Part shown: positions 16,413-24,210 of the stretch, in pieces
How the letters are laid out: every line of letters begins with the position of its first letter
Position numbering within the stretch: position 1 is the first letter of the stretch
Assembly (NCBI GenBank): GCA_034435035.1
Contig: DAOTXW010000002.1
Span: 1-49,230, forward strand
Direction of reading: 5' to 3'
Length of the DNA: 49,230 nucleotides
DNA from: JAHEME01 sp034435035
GTDB lineage: Bacteria; Chloroflexota; Anaerolineae; Aggregatilineales; UBA3940
Notes under the pieces: model-generated
What the model was told of the DNA's origin: nothing
The model's input: the letters and a program-made list of their open reading frames with translations, nothing else
The model's database searches: none
Translations under genes and position numbers: made by a program

Positions 16413-17510
16413 GTGACTGATCCCAGGCATATCCGGCTGGTGCTGCCCGGCCCGGTGGAAGTGCGCCGCGAAGTTCTGGAGGCGCAGACCCGCTGGATGA
16501 TCGGCCACCGCACCGCGGATTTTGTCACGCTGTTCGCCAGCGTTCAGGATGGGCTGCGCCGGACCTTTCTGACGCAGAATCGCGTGATCGTCAGCACATC
16601 TTCCGGCACGGGGCTGTGGGAAGGCGCGTCCCGCAACTGCGTGCGCGACGACCGGCGCGTGCTGCATCTGGTCAACGGGGCGTTCAGCGACCGCTGGGCC
16701 AGGGTGAGCGCAGCCAATGGCAAGCAGGTGGATGTCGTGGAGGTCGCATGGGGCGAGGCGATCCACCCGGAGATGGTGGCGCAGGCGCTGAGCCGCCAAT
16801 CCTACGATGCGGTCGCCGTGGCGCACAACGAGACCAGCACCGGCGTGCTGAACCCGGTGCAGGAGATCGGTGAGGTGGTGCGCCAGCATCCCGACACTCT
16901 GTACCTGGTGGACTGCGTGAGCAGCTTTCTGGGGGCTGAGCTGCGCGTGGATGACTGGGGGATTGACGTGGCCCTGACCTCATCGCAGAAGGCGTTCGCG
17001 CTGCCGCCGGGATTGTCGTTCGCCGCCATCAGCCAGCGTGTACTGGATCGCGCGGCGCAGGTCCCTCACCGCGGCTATTACTTCGACTTCATCGAGCTGG
17101 CCAAGTCGCTGGAGGACCATCACACCCCGGCCACCCCGGCCATCTCGCTGCTGTACGCCGCTGAGCGCCAGCTGGCCGACATCCTGGCCGAAGGGCTGGA
17201 AGCCCGCTGGGATCGTCACCGCCAGATGCAGGCCCTCACCGCCGGGTGGGCCGCCGGGCAGGGTTTTGGGCTGTTCGCGGAGGAGAGCTACCGCTCCCCC
17301 ACGGTCACGACCGTCGCCAACACGCGCCGGGTGGATACCAAAGCCATGTCTACCTTTATGCGGCGGGAGAAGGGCTTTGCGATGGACACCGGCTATGGCA
17401 AGCTGAAGGGCGAGACGTTCCGCATCCCGCATATGGGCGACCTGCAGATCGCCACCCTGCGCGAATTCCTGGGCGGGCTGGACGAGTTCCTGCGGGCAGC
17501 GGAGGCATGA
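16413..17510 (+). CDS. Class V aminotransferase, probable phosphoserine or serine/alanine-glyoxylate transaminase
   Basis: A 365-residue PLP enzyme. Asp167 in LVDCVSSF binds the pyridine nitrogen and Lys193 in ALTSSQKAFALPPG forms the Schiff base. The start is a GTG with an AAGGAGG site 7 bases upstream; an ATG 26 codons earlier has no site. The stop overlaps the candidate serA start region. Coupling to a phosphoglycerate dehydrogenase suggests it acts as the phosphoserine transaminase of serine synthesis. The sequence style is closer to the alanine-glyoxylate and purine-catabolic class V enzymes than to classical SerC, so substrate is inference. Confidence 0.88.
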   Translation: MTDPRHIRLVLPGPVEVRREVLEAQTRWMIGHRTADFVTLFASVQDGLRRTFLTQNRVIVSTSSGTGLWEGASRNCVRDDRRVLHLVNGAFSDRWARVSAANGKQVDVVEVAWGEAIHPEMVAQALSRQSYDAVAVAHNETSTGVLNPVQEIGEVVRQHPDTLYLVDCVSSFLGAELRVDDWGIDVALTSSQKAFALPPGLSFAAISQRVLDRAAQVPHRGYYFDFIELAKSLEDHHTPATPAISLLYAAERQLADILAEGLEARWDRHRQMQALTAGWAAGQGFGLFAEESYRSPTVTTVANTRRVDTKAMSTFMRREKGFAMDTGYGKLKGETFRIPHMGDLQIATLREFLGGLDEFLRAAEA

Positions 17511-17512
17511 CC

Positions 17513-18493
17513 ATGGCGAGCACCGTGCTGATCCCCGAAAGTGTACACCCCGCCGCCGCGGAGATCGTGCAGGGCGCCAGCGGCCTGAACGTGATCGGCC
17601 CCGCGCCGATGTCCCGCGAGGAGACACTGCAGCAGATCGGTAAGGCGGATGCCCTGCTGATCCGCAGCGGCACGCAGGCAGACGCGGAACTGCTCGCCGC
17701 CGCGCCGCGTCTGCGTGTGATCAGCCGCGCCGGGGTTGGCGTGGACAATGTCGATCTGGCCGAGGCAACCCGGCGCGGCGTGGTGGTGATGAACACCCCG
17801 GATGGCAACACCATCTCCACCGCGGAATACACCTTCGGGCTGATTCTGTCGCTGCTGCGTCAGATTCCGGCTGCCCATGCCTCGCTGGAGGCACGGCGCT
17901 GGGATCGCGGGGCTTTCATGGGCGTGGAGCTGCGGGGCAAGACGCTCGGCATCATCGGGCTGGGGCGCATCGGGCAGGCCGTGGCCCGCCGCGCCCGCGC
18001 CTTTGAGATGACCGTGATCGCCCATGATGCGTTCACTTCGGCGATGATGCATGACCTGGCCGACGCGCTCGGCGTGGAGCTGGTGAGCCTGGATGCGCTG
18101 CTGGCCCGCGCCGATATCATCACCCTGCACCCGGCCCTTACCGAGCAGACGCGCGGCATGATCGACGCGGCGGCGCTGGGGCGCATGAAGCGCGGCGTGT
18201 ACCTGATCAATGCCGCCCGCGGCGCCCTGATCGTGGACGCCGACCTGGCAGCGGCGCTGGCCAGCGGACAGGTCGCCGGGGCAGCGCTGGATGTCTACAC
18301 CGTCGAGCCGCCGCCGCCGGATCACCCGCTGCTGGGCCTGCCCCATGTGATTCACACGCCGCACCTGGCCGCCAGCACCCATGATGCGCAGATCACCGTC
18401 GCGGTGGATGCGGCCCGGCAGATCGTGGACGCCCTGCTCCGGGGCGACTACCGCAACGTCGTCAACCCGCAGATTCTGCCGGAACGCCCGTAG
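17513..18493 (+). CDS. serA: D-3-phosphoglycerate dehydrogenase, short form without ACT domain
   Basis: A 326-residue D-2-hydroxyacid dehydrogenase. Nucleotide binding is at LGIIGLGRIGQAVA (145-158). Catalytic Arg236 (NAARG), Glu265 (YTVEP) and His284 (HTPHLAAST) are present. The N-terminal half has SRAGVGVDNVD. The usual C-terminal ASB and ACT regulatory domains are absent, so feedback inhibition by serine through ACT is not expected. Two ATGs compete: 17507 overlaps the upstream stop, and 17513 sits 7 bases after GGAGG and is preferred. Linkage to the aminotransferase supports the serine pathway. Other 2-hydroxyacid substrates remain possible. Confidence 0.87.
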   Translation: MASTVLIPESVHPAAAEIVQGASGLNVIGPAPMSREETLQQIGKADALLIRSGTQADAELLAAAPRLRVISRAGVGVDNVDLAEATRRGVVVMNTPDGNTISTAEYTFGLILSLLRQIPAAHASLEARRWDRGAFMGVELRGKTLGIIGLGRIGQAVARRARAFEMTVIAHDAFTSAMMHDLADALGVELVSLDALLARADIITLHPALTEQTRGMIDAAALGRMKRGVYLINAARGALIVDADLAAALASGQVAGAALDVYTVEPPPPDHPLLGLPHVIHTPHLAASTHDAQITVAVDAARQIVDALLRGDYRNVVNPQILPERP

Positions 18494-18518
18494 CCGGCGC
18501 CCCGCTCAAGCAGCCTGC

Positions 18519-18543
18519 AGCCGTCCCCCGGGGGCGGCTTTTT
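18519..18543 (+). terminator. Terminator after serA
   Basis: An 8-bp stem (18519-18526 with 18532-18539, one G-U pair) with a small C/G loop, followed by TTTTT. It lies 26 bases after the serA stop. Confidence 0.75.
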
Positions 18544-18595
18544 GTTACACCGGCAGGGTGCAGTTCAGCCCTTCCGGCGCGGCCCCGGAGTATCG

Positions 18596-18601
18596 TACAA
18601 T
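18596..18601 (+). promoter_or_regulatory. -10 box for panB
   Basis: TACAAT (5/6) lies 64 bases before the panB start and just after the serA terminator. A poor -35 (TTCCGG) is 18 bases upstream. Confidence 0.35.
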
Positions 18602-18664
18602 AGAGGTGCGTCAGCAGGGGCATCGCCTCTGCTGGGCTGCGTCTGATCCACAAAGGAGATACCG

Positions 18665-19516
18665 ATGGCGGATCGCAAGAAAGTTACCCTGCCGGCGCTG
18701 TTTGACAAGTACCAGCGGGGGGAGCCCATCACGATGCTCACCTGCTACGACTACCCCACCGCCACTTTCCAGGATGAGGCGGGGATCGACATGGTGCTCG
18801 TCGGCGACAGCCTGGGCATGACCATGCTGGGCTACGACAGCACCCTTCCGGTGACGATGACCGATATGATCCGGCATGCCCAGGCAGTACGCCGCGGGGC
18901 GCCGCACGTCTGGCTGATCGGCGATATGCCCTACATGACCTATCAGGCGTCGGTGGAATCGGCCATCCTCAACGCCGGGCGCTTCATGGCAGAAGCCAGC
19001 TGCGATGCCATCAAGCTGGAGGGCGGGCGCGAGATGGCCGACCGCATGGAGGGGATCGTGCGGGCCGGCATCCCGGCGATGGGTCACCTGGGCCTGACCC
19101 CGCAGAGCGCCTCGGCGCTGGGCGGCTTCCGTGTGCAGGGCAAGGGAGCCGCGCAGGCCGCCCGCATCATCGAGGACGCCCGGATTCTGGAAGAAGCCGG
19201 CGCGTATTCGATCCTGCTCGAGCTGGTCCCCGACCGCGTCTGCGAGATCATCAGCCGCCGCGCGTCGATCCCGATCATCAGCCTCGGCTCCGGCCCGAAG
19301 GCGCACGGTCAGCTGCTGATCTACCACGACATGTTCGGGCTGTTCCCGCGCTTCAAGCCCCGCATGGCCAAGGTCTACGGCAACGCCGGCGAGGTCATCC
19401 TGAACGGCCTCAAGCAGTACGTGAAGGAAGTCACCGAGGGCAGCTTCCCGCAGCCGGAGAACTACTTCGGGCTGGACGACGCGGAATACGAGAAGCTGCA
19501 GGAGCAGTTCGGCTGA
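18665..19516 (+). CDS. panB: 3-methyl-2-oxobutanoate hydroxymethyltransferase
   Basis: Adds a hydroxymethyl group from methylene-tetrahydrofolate to alpha-ketoisovalerate, making ketopantoate for pantothenate and CoA. The 283-residue TIM barrel has the metal-binding Asp in VLVGDSLGMTMLGYDST and in IGDMPYMTYQ. KLEGG, GHLGLTPQS and the C-terminal DMFGLFPRFKPRMAKVYGN are intact. The ATG has AAAGGAG 7 bases upstream. It stands alone between its own promoter and terminator; panC is not in the window. Confidence 0.96.
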   Translation: MADRKKVTLPALFDKYQRGEPITMLTCYDYPTATFQDEAGIDMVLVGDSLGMTMLGYDSTLPVTMTDMIRHAQAVRRGAPHVWLIGDMPYMTYQASVESAILNAGRFMAEASCDAIKLEGGREMADRMEGIVRAGIPAMGHLGLTPQSASALGGFRVQGKGAAQAARIIEDARILEEAGAYSILLELVPDRVCEIISRRASIPIISLGSGPKAHGQLLIYHDMFGLFPRFKPRMAKVYGNAGEVILNGLKQYVKEVTEGSFPQPENYFGLDDAEYEKLQEQFG

Positions 19517-19531
19517 TCCAGAGGGGAATCC

Positions 19532-19567
19532 GCAGGGCCGCGAGGGGCGCTCGCGGCCCTGCTTTTT
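19532..19567 (+). terminator. Terminator after panB
   Basis: A 13-bp perfect stem (19532-19544 with 19550-19562), a 5-base loop and TTTTT. It lies between panB and the convergent unknown gene, whose stop is at 19581. Confidence 0.9.
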
Positions 19568-19580
19568 GCCTCTGGGCCGA

Positions 19581-20861
19581 TCAGCGCCGGTGCAGCAGCG
19601 GCGCCGCCACGAAGCTCAGCCCACACTCGGTCAGCGCCTGCGCCGTGTGATTCAGCGCGGCGTGTTTGTTGAGGTAATTGCGCAGCAGGTTGTCCCAGTC
19701 CCCCGACGCGATCACCTCCTGCTTCTCGCGGAAGTAGTCCAGGATGTCCGAGGTATGGCCGCCGGCAGCTTCCAGCGCCTGCTCAGTCTCCACATCACCG
19801 CCCTCATGCTTGGCCGAGATATTTTTGACCGTGCGGGCCAGGTCGAGCAGTTCCGCACGCCGATCATACGGCTGGCGCACGATGCTGCGGTAAGTTTCCA
19901 CAATGTGGTGCTCAAAGCGCACCACATCCTCAAACCCGAACTCCCGACGGAACTGGGCGGTGATCTCGATGGTCTGGTTGTTGACCGAGTTGCTCCAGTT
20001 GAAGCCGATCAGCGGGCTGGTGCCATCGGGGCGGGCGAACAGCTTGGCCCCGATCAACGTCCAGAGGGCCGCATAGGGGTTGTCGTTGCCCATAAAGACG
20101 CTGATCTTGAACTCATTGTCAATGCCCAGCTTGTAGAGCATGTAACCCAGAAAGACGGTGCCGGGGTTCAGGTTGAGAACCTGGCGCGTGCCGTAGTTGG
20201 TGTAGTAGTACAGGAACTCGTCCACCCACTTGAGCGGGTAGTCGTTCGGCTGGCCGACCCCGCCGAAGTAGCCGGTGATGGTGGCCGGCCCGCCCAGATG
20301 AACGTTTGAGCCATCGCTGCCTTTGGTATCGAGCGTCTCGACGTAGCTGGCGCCCATCACCTGCATGGCCGCGGCAAAAGCCAGCATGTCGCCGTCATCG
20401 GCCTCTGATTCCTTCATCTTCCGCACCCGGATGAAGCGGCCCGGCATCAGTTCGCCATTGGCGATCGACTGCTCGGCTTCCACGCGCAGCCACGGGAAGT
20501 ACTGCGCGGCGCTGATCTCCAGCGTCACCGCCATCCCGTCATGGAAGGTCATGCCCTCAAAGCGGCTGCCAAGCACGCGGCGGCGGTAGGCATCGACGCT
20601 GATGAAGGCGCCGGCGTCCCGCTGCGCGATCAGCCACTCAACATCCTTCAGGTAGGGCGAGCCGCTGGCGCGCAGCCGGGCCATCAGATTCTCCAGCCTG
20701 CCAGCCTCGCGGGCCTTGGCGTTGATCTCCTCGGGGGTGCCGTACTTCGCCACCACGTCCAGCAGGGCGCTGATCACCTCGCTGTCCGGGTTGCCAATCA
20801 GATTGTTGATAGCATCCAGCTGGCTGTAGGGAATGCGCAGGCGCTCTCTCAGGTCGTTCAT
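19581..20861 (-). CDS. Unrecognised conserved-looking cytoplasmic protein, 426 residues
   Basis: A real gene by codon pattern, ribosome site (AAGGGAG) and promoter, but I do not recognise the family. The N-terminal 95 residues are helical and charged. The middle region has GSRFEGMTFHDGM, then DTKGSDGSNVHLGGPATITG. Next come a Tyr-rich stretch (FLYYYTNYGTRQVLNLNPG), FNWSNSVNNQTIE, RFEHHIVETYR and AKHEGG. The spread of conserved-style His, Glu, Asp and Lys residues suggests an enzyme, perhaps a TIM barrel, but that is a guess. There is no signal peptide or membrane segment. It is convergent with panB and divergent from the CocE-type hydrolase. Confidence 0.75.
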   Translation of the reverse strand: MNDLRERLRIPYSQLDAINNLIGNPDSEVISALLDVVAKYGTPEEINAKAREAGRLENLMARLRASGSPYLKDVEWLIAQRDAGAFISVDAYRRRVLGSRFEGMTFHDGMAVTLEISAAQYFPWLRVEAEQSIANGELMPGRFIRVRKMKESEADDGDMLAFAAAMQVMGASYVETLDTKGSDGSNVHLGGPATITGYFGGVGQPNDYPLKWVDEFLYYYTNYGTRQVLNLNPGTVFLGYMLYKLGIDNEFKISVFMGNDNPYAALWTLIGAKLFARPDGTSPLIGFNWSNSVNNQTIEITAQFRREFGFEDVVRFEHHIVETYRSIVRQPYDRRAELLDLARTVKNISAKHEGGDVETEQALEAAGGHTSDILDYFREKQEVIASGDWDNLLRNYLNKHAALNHTAQALTECGLSFVAAPLLHRR

Positions 20862-20933
20862 GGCTTCTCCCTTGCAAAGTGGTCTCGGCTGGCGGCGCGC
20901 TCGCCCGGAGGCCGCACGCGAATCCTGCCACCA

Positions 20934-20962
20934 AGTATAAGGCAGAAATGCTGCCGGGTGAA
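20934..20962 (-). promoter_or_regulatory. Promoter of the unrecognised 426-residue gene
   Basis: The minus strand has TTCACC (20957-20962), a 17-base spacer and TATACT (20934-20939). The -10 matches 5/6 and the -35 matches 4/6. It lies 73 bases before the start. Confidence 0.5.
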
Positions 20963-21032
20963 CAGGGCGCCGGGCAGAAATGACAGTTGTCACCTCACCA
21001 GAAGTCAGTTTTCCCCCCGACGCCTGACCGCG

Positions 21033-21038
21033 TACAAT
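21033..21038 (+). promoter_or_regulatory. -10 box for the CocE-type hydrolase gene
   Basis: TACAAT lies 42 bases before the ATG at 21080, with no clear -35. It is divergent from the promoter at 20934-20962. Confidence 0.35.
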
Positions 21039-21079
21039 TAGCCTGCCGTCCGGGTCCTCACCTCTGCTGGAGCGACGCC

Positions 21080-23104
21080 ATGCCCACCGAGCCGCTGTAC
21101 GACGTATCCGTGCAGCACCATGTGACCATCCCGGCGCGGGATGGCCTGGCGCTGTCGGCGAACCTGTGGCTGCCTGTGCCCCGCCGCCCTGAGGAACGCT
21201 TCCCCGCTATCCTGGAAATGATCCCCTATCGCAAGGATGACTGGCGCTACAACAGCGACCATTCGCGCATGGACTATCTGGCCCGGCGCGGTTACGCCTG
21301 CTGCCGCCTGGATGTCCGCGGGACAGGCTCCAGCCCCGGCATCGCGCTCGACGAGTACACTGCCGCCGAGACACAGGACGGCTACGATGCTGTGGAGTGG
21401 CTGGCAGCGCAGCCCTGGTGCAATGGGCGCGTGGGGATGTGGGGCATCAGCTATGGAGGTTTCACGGCCATTCAGGTGGCTAAACTGCGCCCTCCGCATC
21501 TGAAGGCGATCGTCCCGATGTACGCCACCGACGATCGCTACCTGGACGATGTGCACTACCTCGGCGGGTGCAAGACGGCCAGCGAGCTGGCCCAGTACGC
21601 CGTCAGCATGGTGGCGATGAATGCCCTGCCGCCTTCCGCACGCAGCACCGATGACTGGGCTGCCCGCTGGAAGGAGCGCCTGGAGCAAACGCCCCCCTGG
21701 CTGCTGAGCTGGCTGCGCCACCAGCATGACGGCGCCTACTGGCGGCAGGGATCGCTGCGTCCGGGCTATGAGGATATCACCTGCGCGATCTTCAGCATCG
21801 GCGGCTGGGCGGACGGCTACACCAACGCGGCGCTGCGGATGCACGAAGCCTGCGTCAACGCACCGCGCAGGACGCTGATCGGCAACTGGTCGCACCTGTA
21901 CCCCGACACCGGCTATCCTGGACCCAACCTGGACTGGCTGCACGAGATGGTGCGCTTCTTTGACTACTGGCTGCACGGGATCGACAACGGAGTGATGGAC
22001 GAGCCGCCGCTGACGCTCTTCCGGCGCGAGTACACGGAGCCGGCAGCCTTCCCGCCGACTTTCAACGGCGCGTGGCACAGCGAGGCCGGCTACCCGATCG
22101 CACGCACCCGCTGCGAGCTCTACTATCTGGGCGCGGGCACGCTTGAGCCGGAACCGGCTCCCACGAGCAGTGCCGATCCCTATCCGCACCGGCCCACACT
22201 CGGCACGCACGCCTCCCTGTGCTGGGGGGCGGGCGGCGCGCCGAACGGCCTGTCGCGGGACCTGCGCCCGGACGAGGCGCTCAGCCTGACCTACACCGGC
22301 CCGCCGCTGAGCGAGCCGCTGGACATCATCGGCTTTCCAGAGGCCGTGCTTCACCTCAGCAGCAGCGCCCCCGTGGCGCACGTCGTTGTCCGCCTGACCG
22401 ACGTCGCCCCCGACGGCACCTCAGCCCACGTCACCAGCGGCGTCCTGAACCTGACACATCGTAACGGTCACGACCGGCCCGAACCGCTGACCCCGGGAGA
22501 GGTCTACCCGATCCGGGTGATCCTCAAGGCGGCGGGGTACCGGTTCCTGGCCGGCCACCGCATCCGGCTGAGCGTCGCCAGCGCCTGGTGGCCCGTGATC
22601 TTCCCCTCGCCGTACCCGGCTGACAATGCCCTGCATCACGGCGGGCTGACGCCCTCCCGGCTGATCCTGCCGGTCGTGGGGCCGGATCCGGACCTGCCTG
22701 CGCCGCCCCGTTTCAAGACGACCCCGCCGGAGATGATCGCCGTGGGCAGAGACGGGCAGGAGGATCCGCCGGTGTGGCGCATCAGCGAGGATGTGATCGC
22801 CGGAAGTGTCACCGTCGAGTCTTACGAGGGAGGCGAGACGGTGCTGCCGGATAGCACCTCGCTGTTCGCCTCAGAGCATATCCGCCTGACGACTTTCCAC
22901 GATGACCCGGCTCACGCGCAGCTTTATAACGAGGGGGTTTACCGGCTGACAGAAGCAGGCTATACCATCGAAGTTGAGTCGGTGGGGACGATCCGCGGCT
23001 CGCTGTCACACTTTCACGTGGATATCGCGCTGCGGGTGCGGCTCAACGGCAGCCTGTTCTTTCAGCGATCCTGGCTGGAAAGCATCCCACGCCATCTGCT
23101 GTAG
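21080..23104 (+). CDS. CocE/NonD-family serine hydrolase (X-Pro dipeptidyl-peptidase S15 type)
   Basis: A 674-residue enzyme with an alpha/beta-hydrolase domain and a C-terminal jelly-roll PepX_C domain. The nucleophile is Ser124 in GMWGISYGGFTA. The N-terminal part shows the typical PAILEMIPYRKDDW and RGYACCRLDVRGTGSS. The C-terminal domain includes SASAWWP-like text (LSVASAWWPVIFPSPYPADN). Family members hydrolyse X-Pro peptides, cocaine esters or glutaryl-amides, so the substrate is open. There is no signal peptide. The ATG at 21080 has a GGAG 7 bases upstream and matches where homology starts. A long tail after the jelly-roll, from about residue 560, is less typical. Confidence 0.9.
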   Translation: MPTEPLYDVSVQHHVTIPARDGLALSANLWLPVPRRPEERFPAILEMIPYRKDDWRYNSDHSRMDYLARRGYACCRLDVRGTGSSPGIALDEYTAAETQDGYDAVEWLAAQPWCNGRVGMWGISYGGFTAIQVAKLRPPHLKAIVPMYATDDRYLDDVHYLGGCKTASELAQYAVSMVAMNALPPSARSTDDWAARWKERLEQTPPWLLSWLRHQHDGAYWRQGSLRPGYEDITCAIFSIGGWADGYTNAALRMHEACVNAPRRTLIGNWSHLYPDTGYPGPNLDWLHEMVRFFDYWLHGIDNGVMDEPPLTLFRREYTEPAAFPPTFNGAWHSEAGYPIARTRCELYYLGAGTLEPEPAPTSSADPYPHRPTLGTHASLCWGAGGAPNGLSRDLRPDEALSLTYTGPPLSEPLDIIGFPEAVLHLSSSAPVAHVVVRLTDVAPDGTSAHVTSGVLNLTHRNGHDRPEPLTPGEVYPIRVILKAAGYRFLAGHRIRLSVASAWWPVIFPSPYPADNALHHGGLTPSRLILPVVGPDPDLPAPPRFKTTPPEMIAVGRDGQEDPPVWRISEDVIAGSVTVESYEGGETVLPDSTSLFASEHIRLTTFHDDPAHAQLYNEGVYRLTEAGYTIEVESVGTIRGSLSHFHVDIALRVRLNGSLFFQRSWLESIPRHLL

Positions 23105-23132
23105 CGGTGCCGGCCGGAGCCATCCACCGGAC

Positions 23133-23167
23133 TCAACAAAACGCCGGGCCTCAGAAAGCCCGGCGTT
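23133..23167 (-). terminator. Terminator after the membrane/coiled-coil gene
   Basis: A 10-bp perfect stem (23140-23149 with 23158-23167) with an 8-base loop, followed on the minus strand by TTTTGTTG. It lies 20 bases after that gene's stop and may also block plus-strand read-through from the hydrolase. Confidence 0.8.
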
Positions 23168-23186
23168 CATGGTCGTCAGTGGGGGA

Positions 23187-24071
23187 TCAGCGGCGGCGGC
23201 CGTTGCTGCTGCGGCGCGGGCGTTTGCCGTTGCCCTCTTCGTCGAGTTCGACGGGTTCCACCTCAAGCAGATCAGGGGCGCTTCCGAAACCGTCCGGGGT
23301 ACTGAGTGTCCGCTGCAGGTCGGGCAATCTCTGGCTGCCGCTCCGGCTGCTTGGTATAGCCGCGTTTGCTCCCGCTGCGCGGGATTGGGCTAGCTTGGGG
23401 AGGGCTGGTAGAGGCTTTTTTTTTCCGTTGCTCGGACCGGCTGCCAGCAGATGATCTTCCTGCGCCATCAGCTTGAGATTCTCGGCTTGATGCTCAACGC
23501 GGATATGGGTCTGCAGACGCTCGCCATACAGTGCAGTCCGCTCCAGCGCCGCCGAGTTCTCGACTTCCATCAGGGCCAGCACCTCACGGTGCTCCGCCTC
23601 ACGCCGCATCATCGCTTCGCGGATCGACAGCCTGCGGGCGTGGCGACGGACGCGCCCGGCGTTCTCTGCCGAGCGATCAATCCGGGAGGTTGCCCTCTGC
23701 CACGTATACACGTAGGTGTCCCAGCCGCTGCCGATCAGCGCCGCCAGCAGCGCCACACGGAAGACCAGCCCGGTCGGCCCTTCGTGTCGCCAGCCGATCA
23801 CCGCCAGGGCTGCGTACATCGCCAGGGCGGTGATGCCATAGCGGGCCTTGATCTCCGGAGTCGCGTTCTTATCGAACTCCAGGAGCAGCCAGTTAGACAG
23901 CAGCACGCCTTCGATGAGGAACACCGCCGCGAAGCGCATCGCAAACAGCAGCGCCGGGATCTGGATGTCGCTGAAAAGCTGAGTCGCGACCACCCACGTC
24001 GCGGGGCCGGTGATGGCCAGACTGGCCACTTTGACGCCCCAGTCAAGGGTTTTCTGGATATATCGGTACAT
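23187..24071 (-). CDS. Membrane protein with cytoplasmic coiled coil and basic tail, unknown function
   Basis: A 294-residue protein with about four hydrophobic segments (roughly residues 15-33, 40-64, 76-93, 103-122). An Arg/Glu-rich helical region follows (about 140-205), then a Pro/Ser-rich tail ending in basic residues (GKRPRRSSNGRRR). No family was recognised. The ATG has AAGGATG 6 bases upstream. An A9 run on the coding strand (T9 at 23416-23424) encodes the Lys triplet in NGKKKPLP, exactly where the coiled coil gives way to the tail. Loss of one A would give a stop 12 codons later. The gene stands alone between a terminator-like hairpin and its own terminator. Confidence 0.75.
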   Translation of the reverse strand: MYRYIQKTLDWGVKVASLAITGPATWVVATQLFSDIQIPALLFAMRFAAVFLIEGVLLSNWLLLEFDKNATPEIKARYGITALAMYAALAVIGWRHEGPTGLVFRVALLAALIGSGWDTYVYTWQRATSRIDRSAENAGRVRRHARRLSIREAMMRREAEHREVLALMEVENSAALERTALYGERLQTHIRVEHQAENLKLMAQEDHLLAAGPSNGKKKPLPALPKLAQSRAAGANAAIPSSRSGSQRLPDLQRTLSTPDGFGSAPDLLEVEPVELDEEGNGKRPRRSSNGRRR

Positions 24072-24087
24072 CTCACATCCTTACCAC

Positions 24088-24119
24088 AAAAAAGGGGCGG
24101 GAGATCGCTCTCAGCCCCC
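24088..24119 (-). terminator. Terminator-like hairpin upstream of the membrane/coiled-coil gene
   Basis: The minus strand forms GGGG and GAGA pairing with TCTC and CCCC across an internal loop, followed by TTTTTT. It may end the ABC importer operon, which stops at 24211. It also lies only about 16 bases before the next start codon and downstream of a TATACT box, so it could act as an attenuator. Confidence 0.5.
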
Positions 24120-24154
24120 GACTCCGCTCAGAGCGGAACGCCTGCAACACCTCC

Positions 24155-24160
24155 AGTATA
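24155..24160 (-). promoter_or_regulatory. -10 box before the membrane/coiled-coil gene
   Basis: The minus strand reads TATACT within CGGTATACTGG, 84 bases before the start codon. No good -35 was found. Confidence 0.3.
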
Positions 24161-24210
24161 CCGGATTCGCGCCCCCCTGGCTATCGCGGCCTGCTGACTC
24201 AAACGAACTC

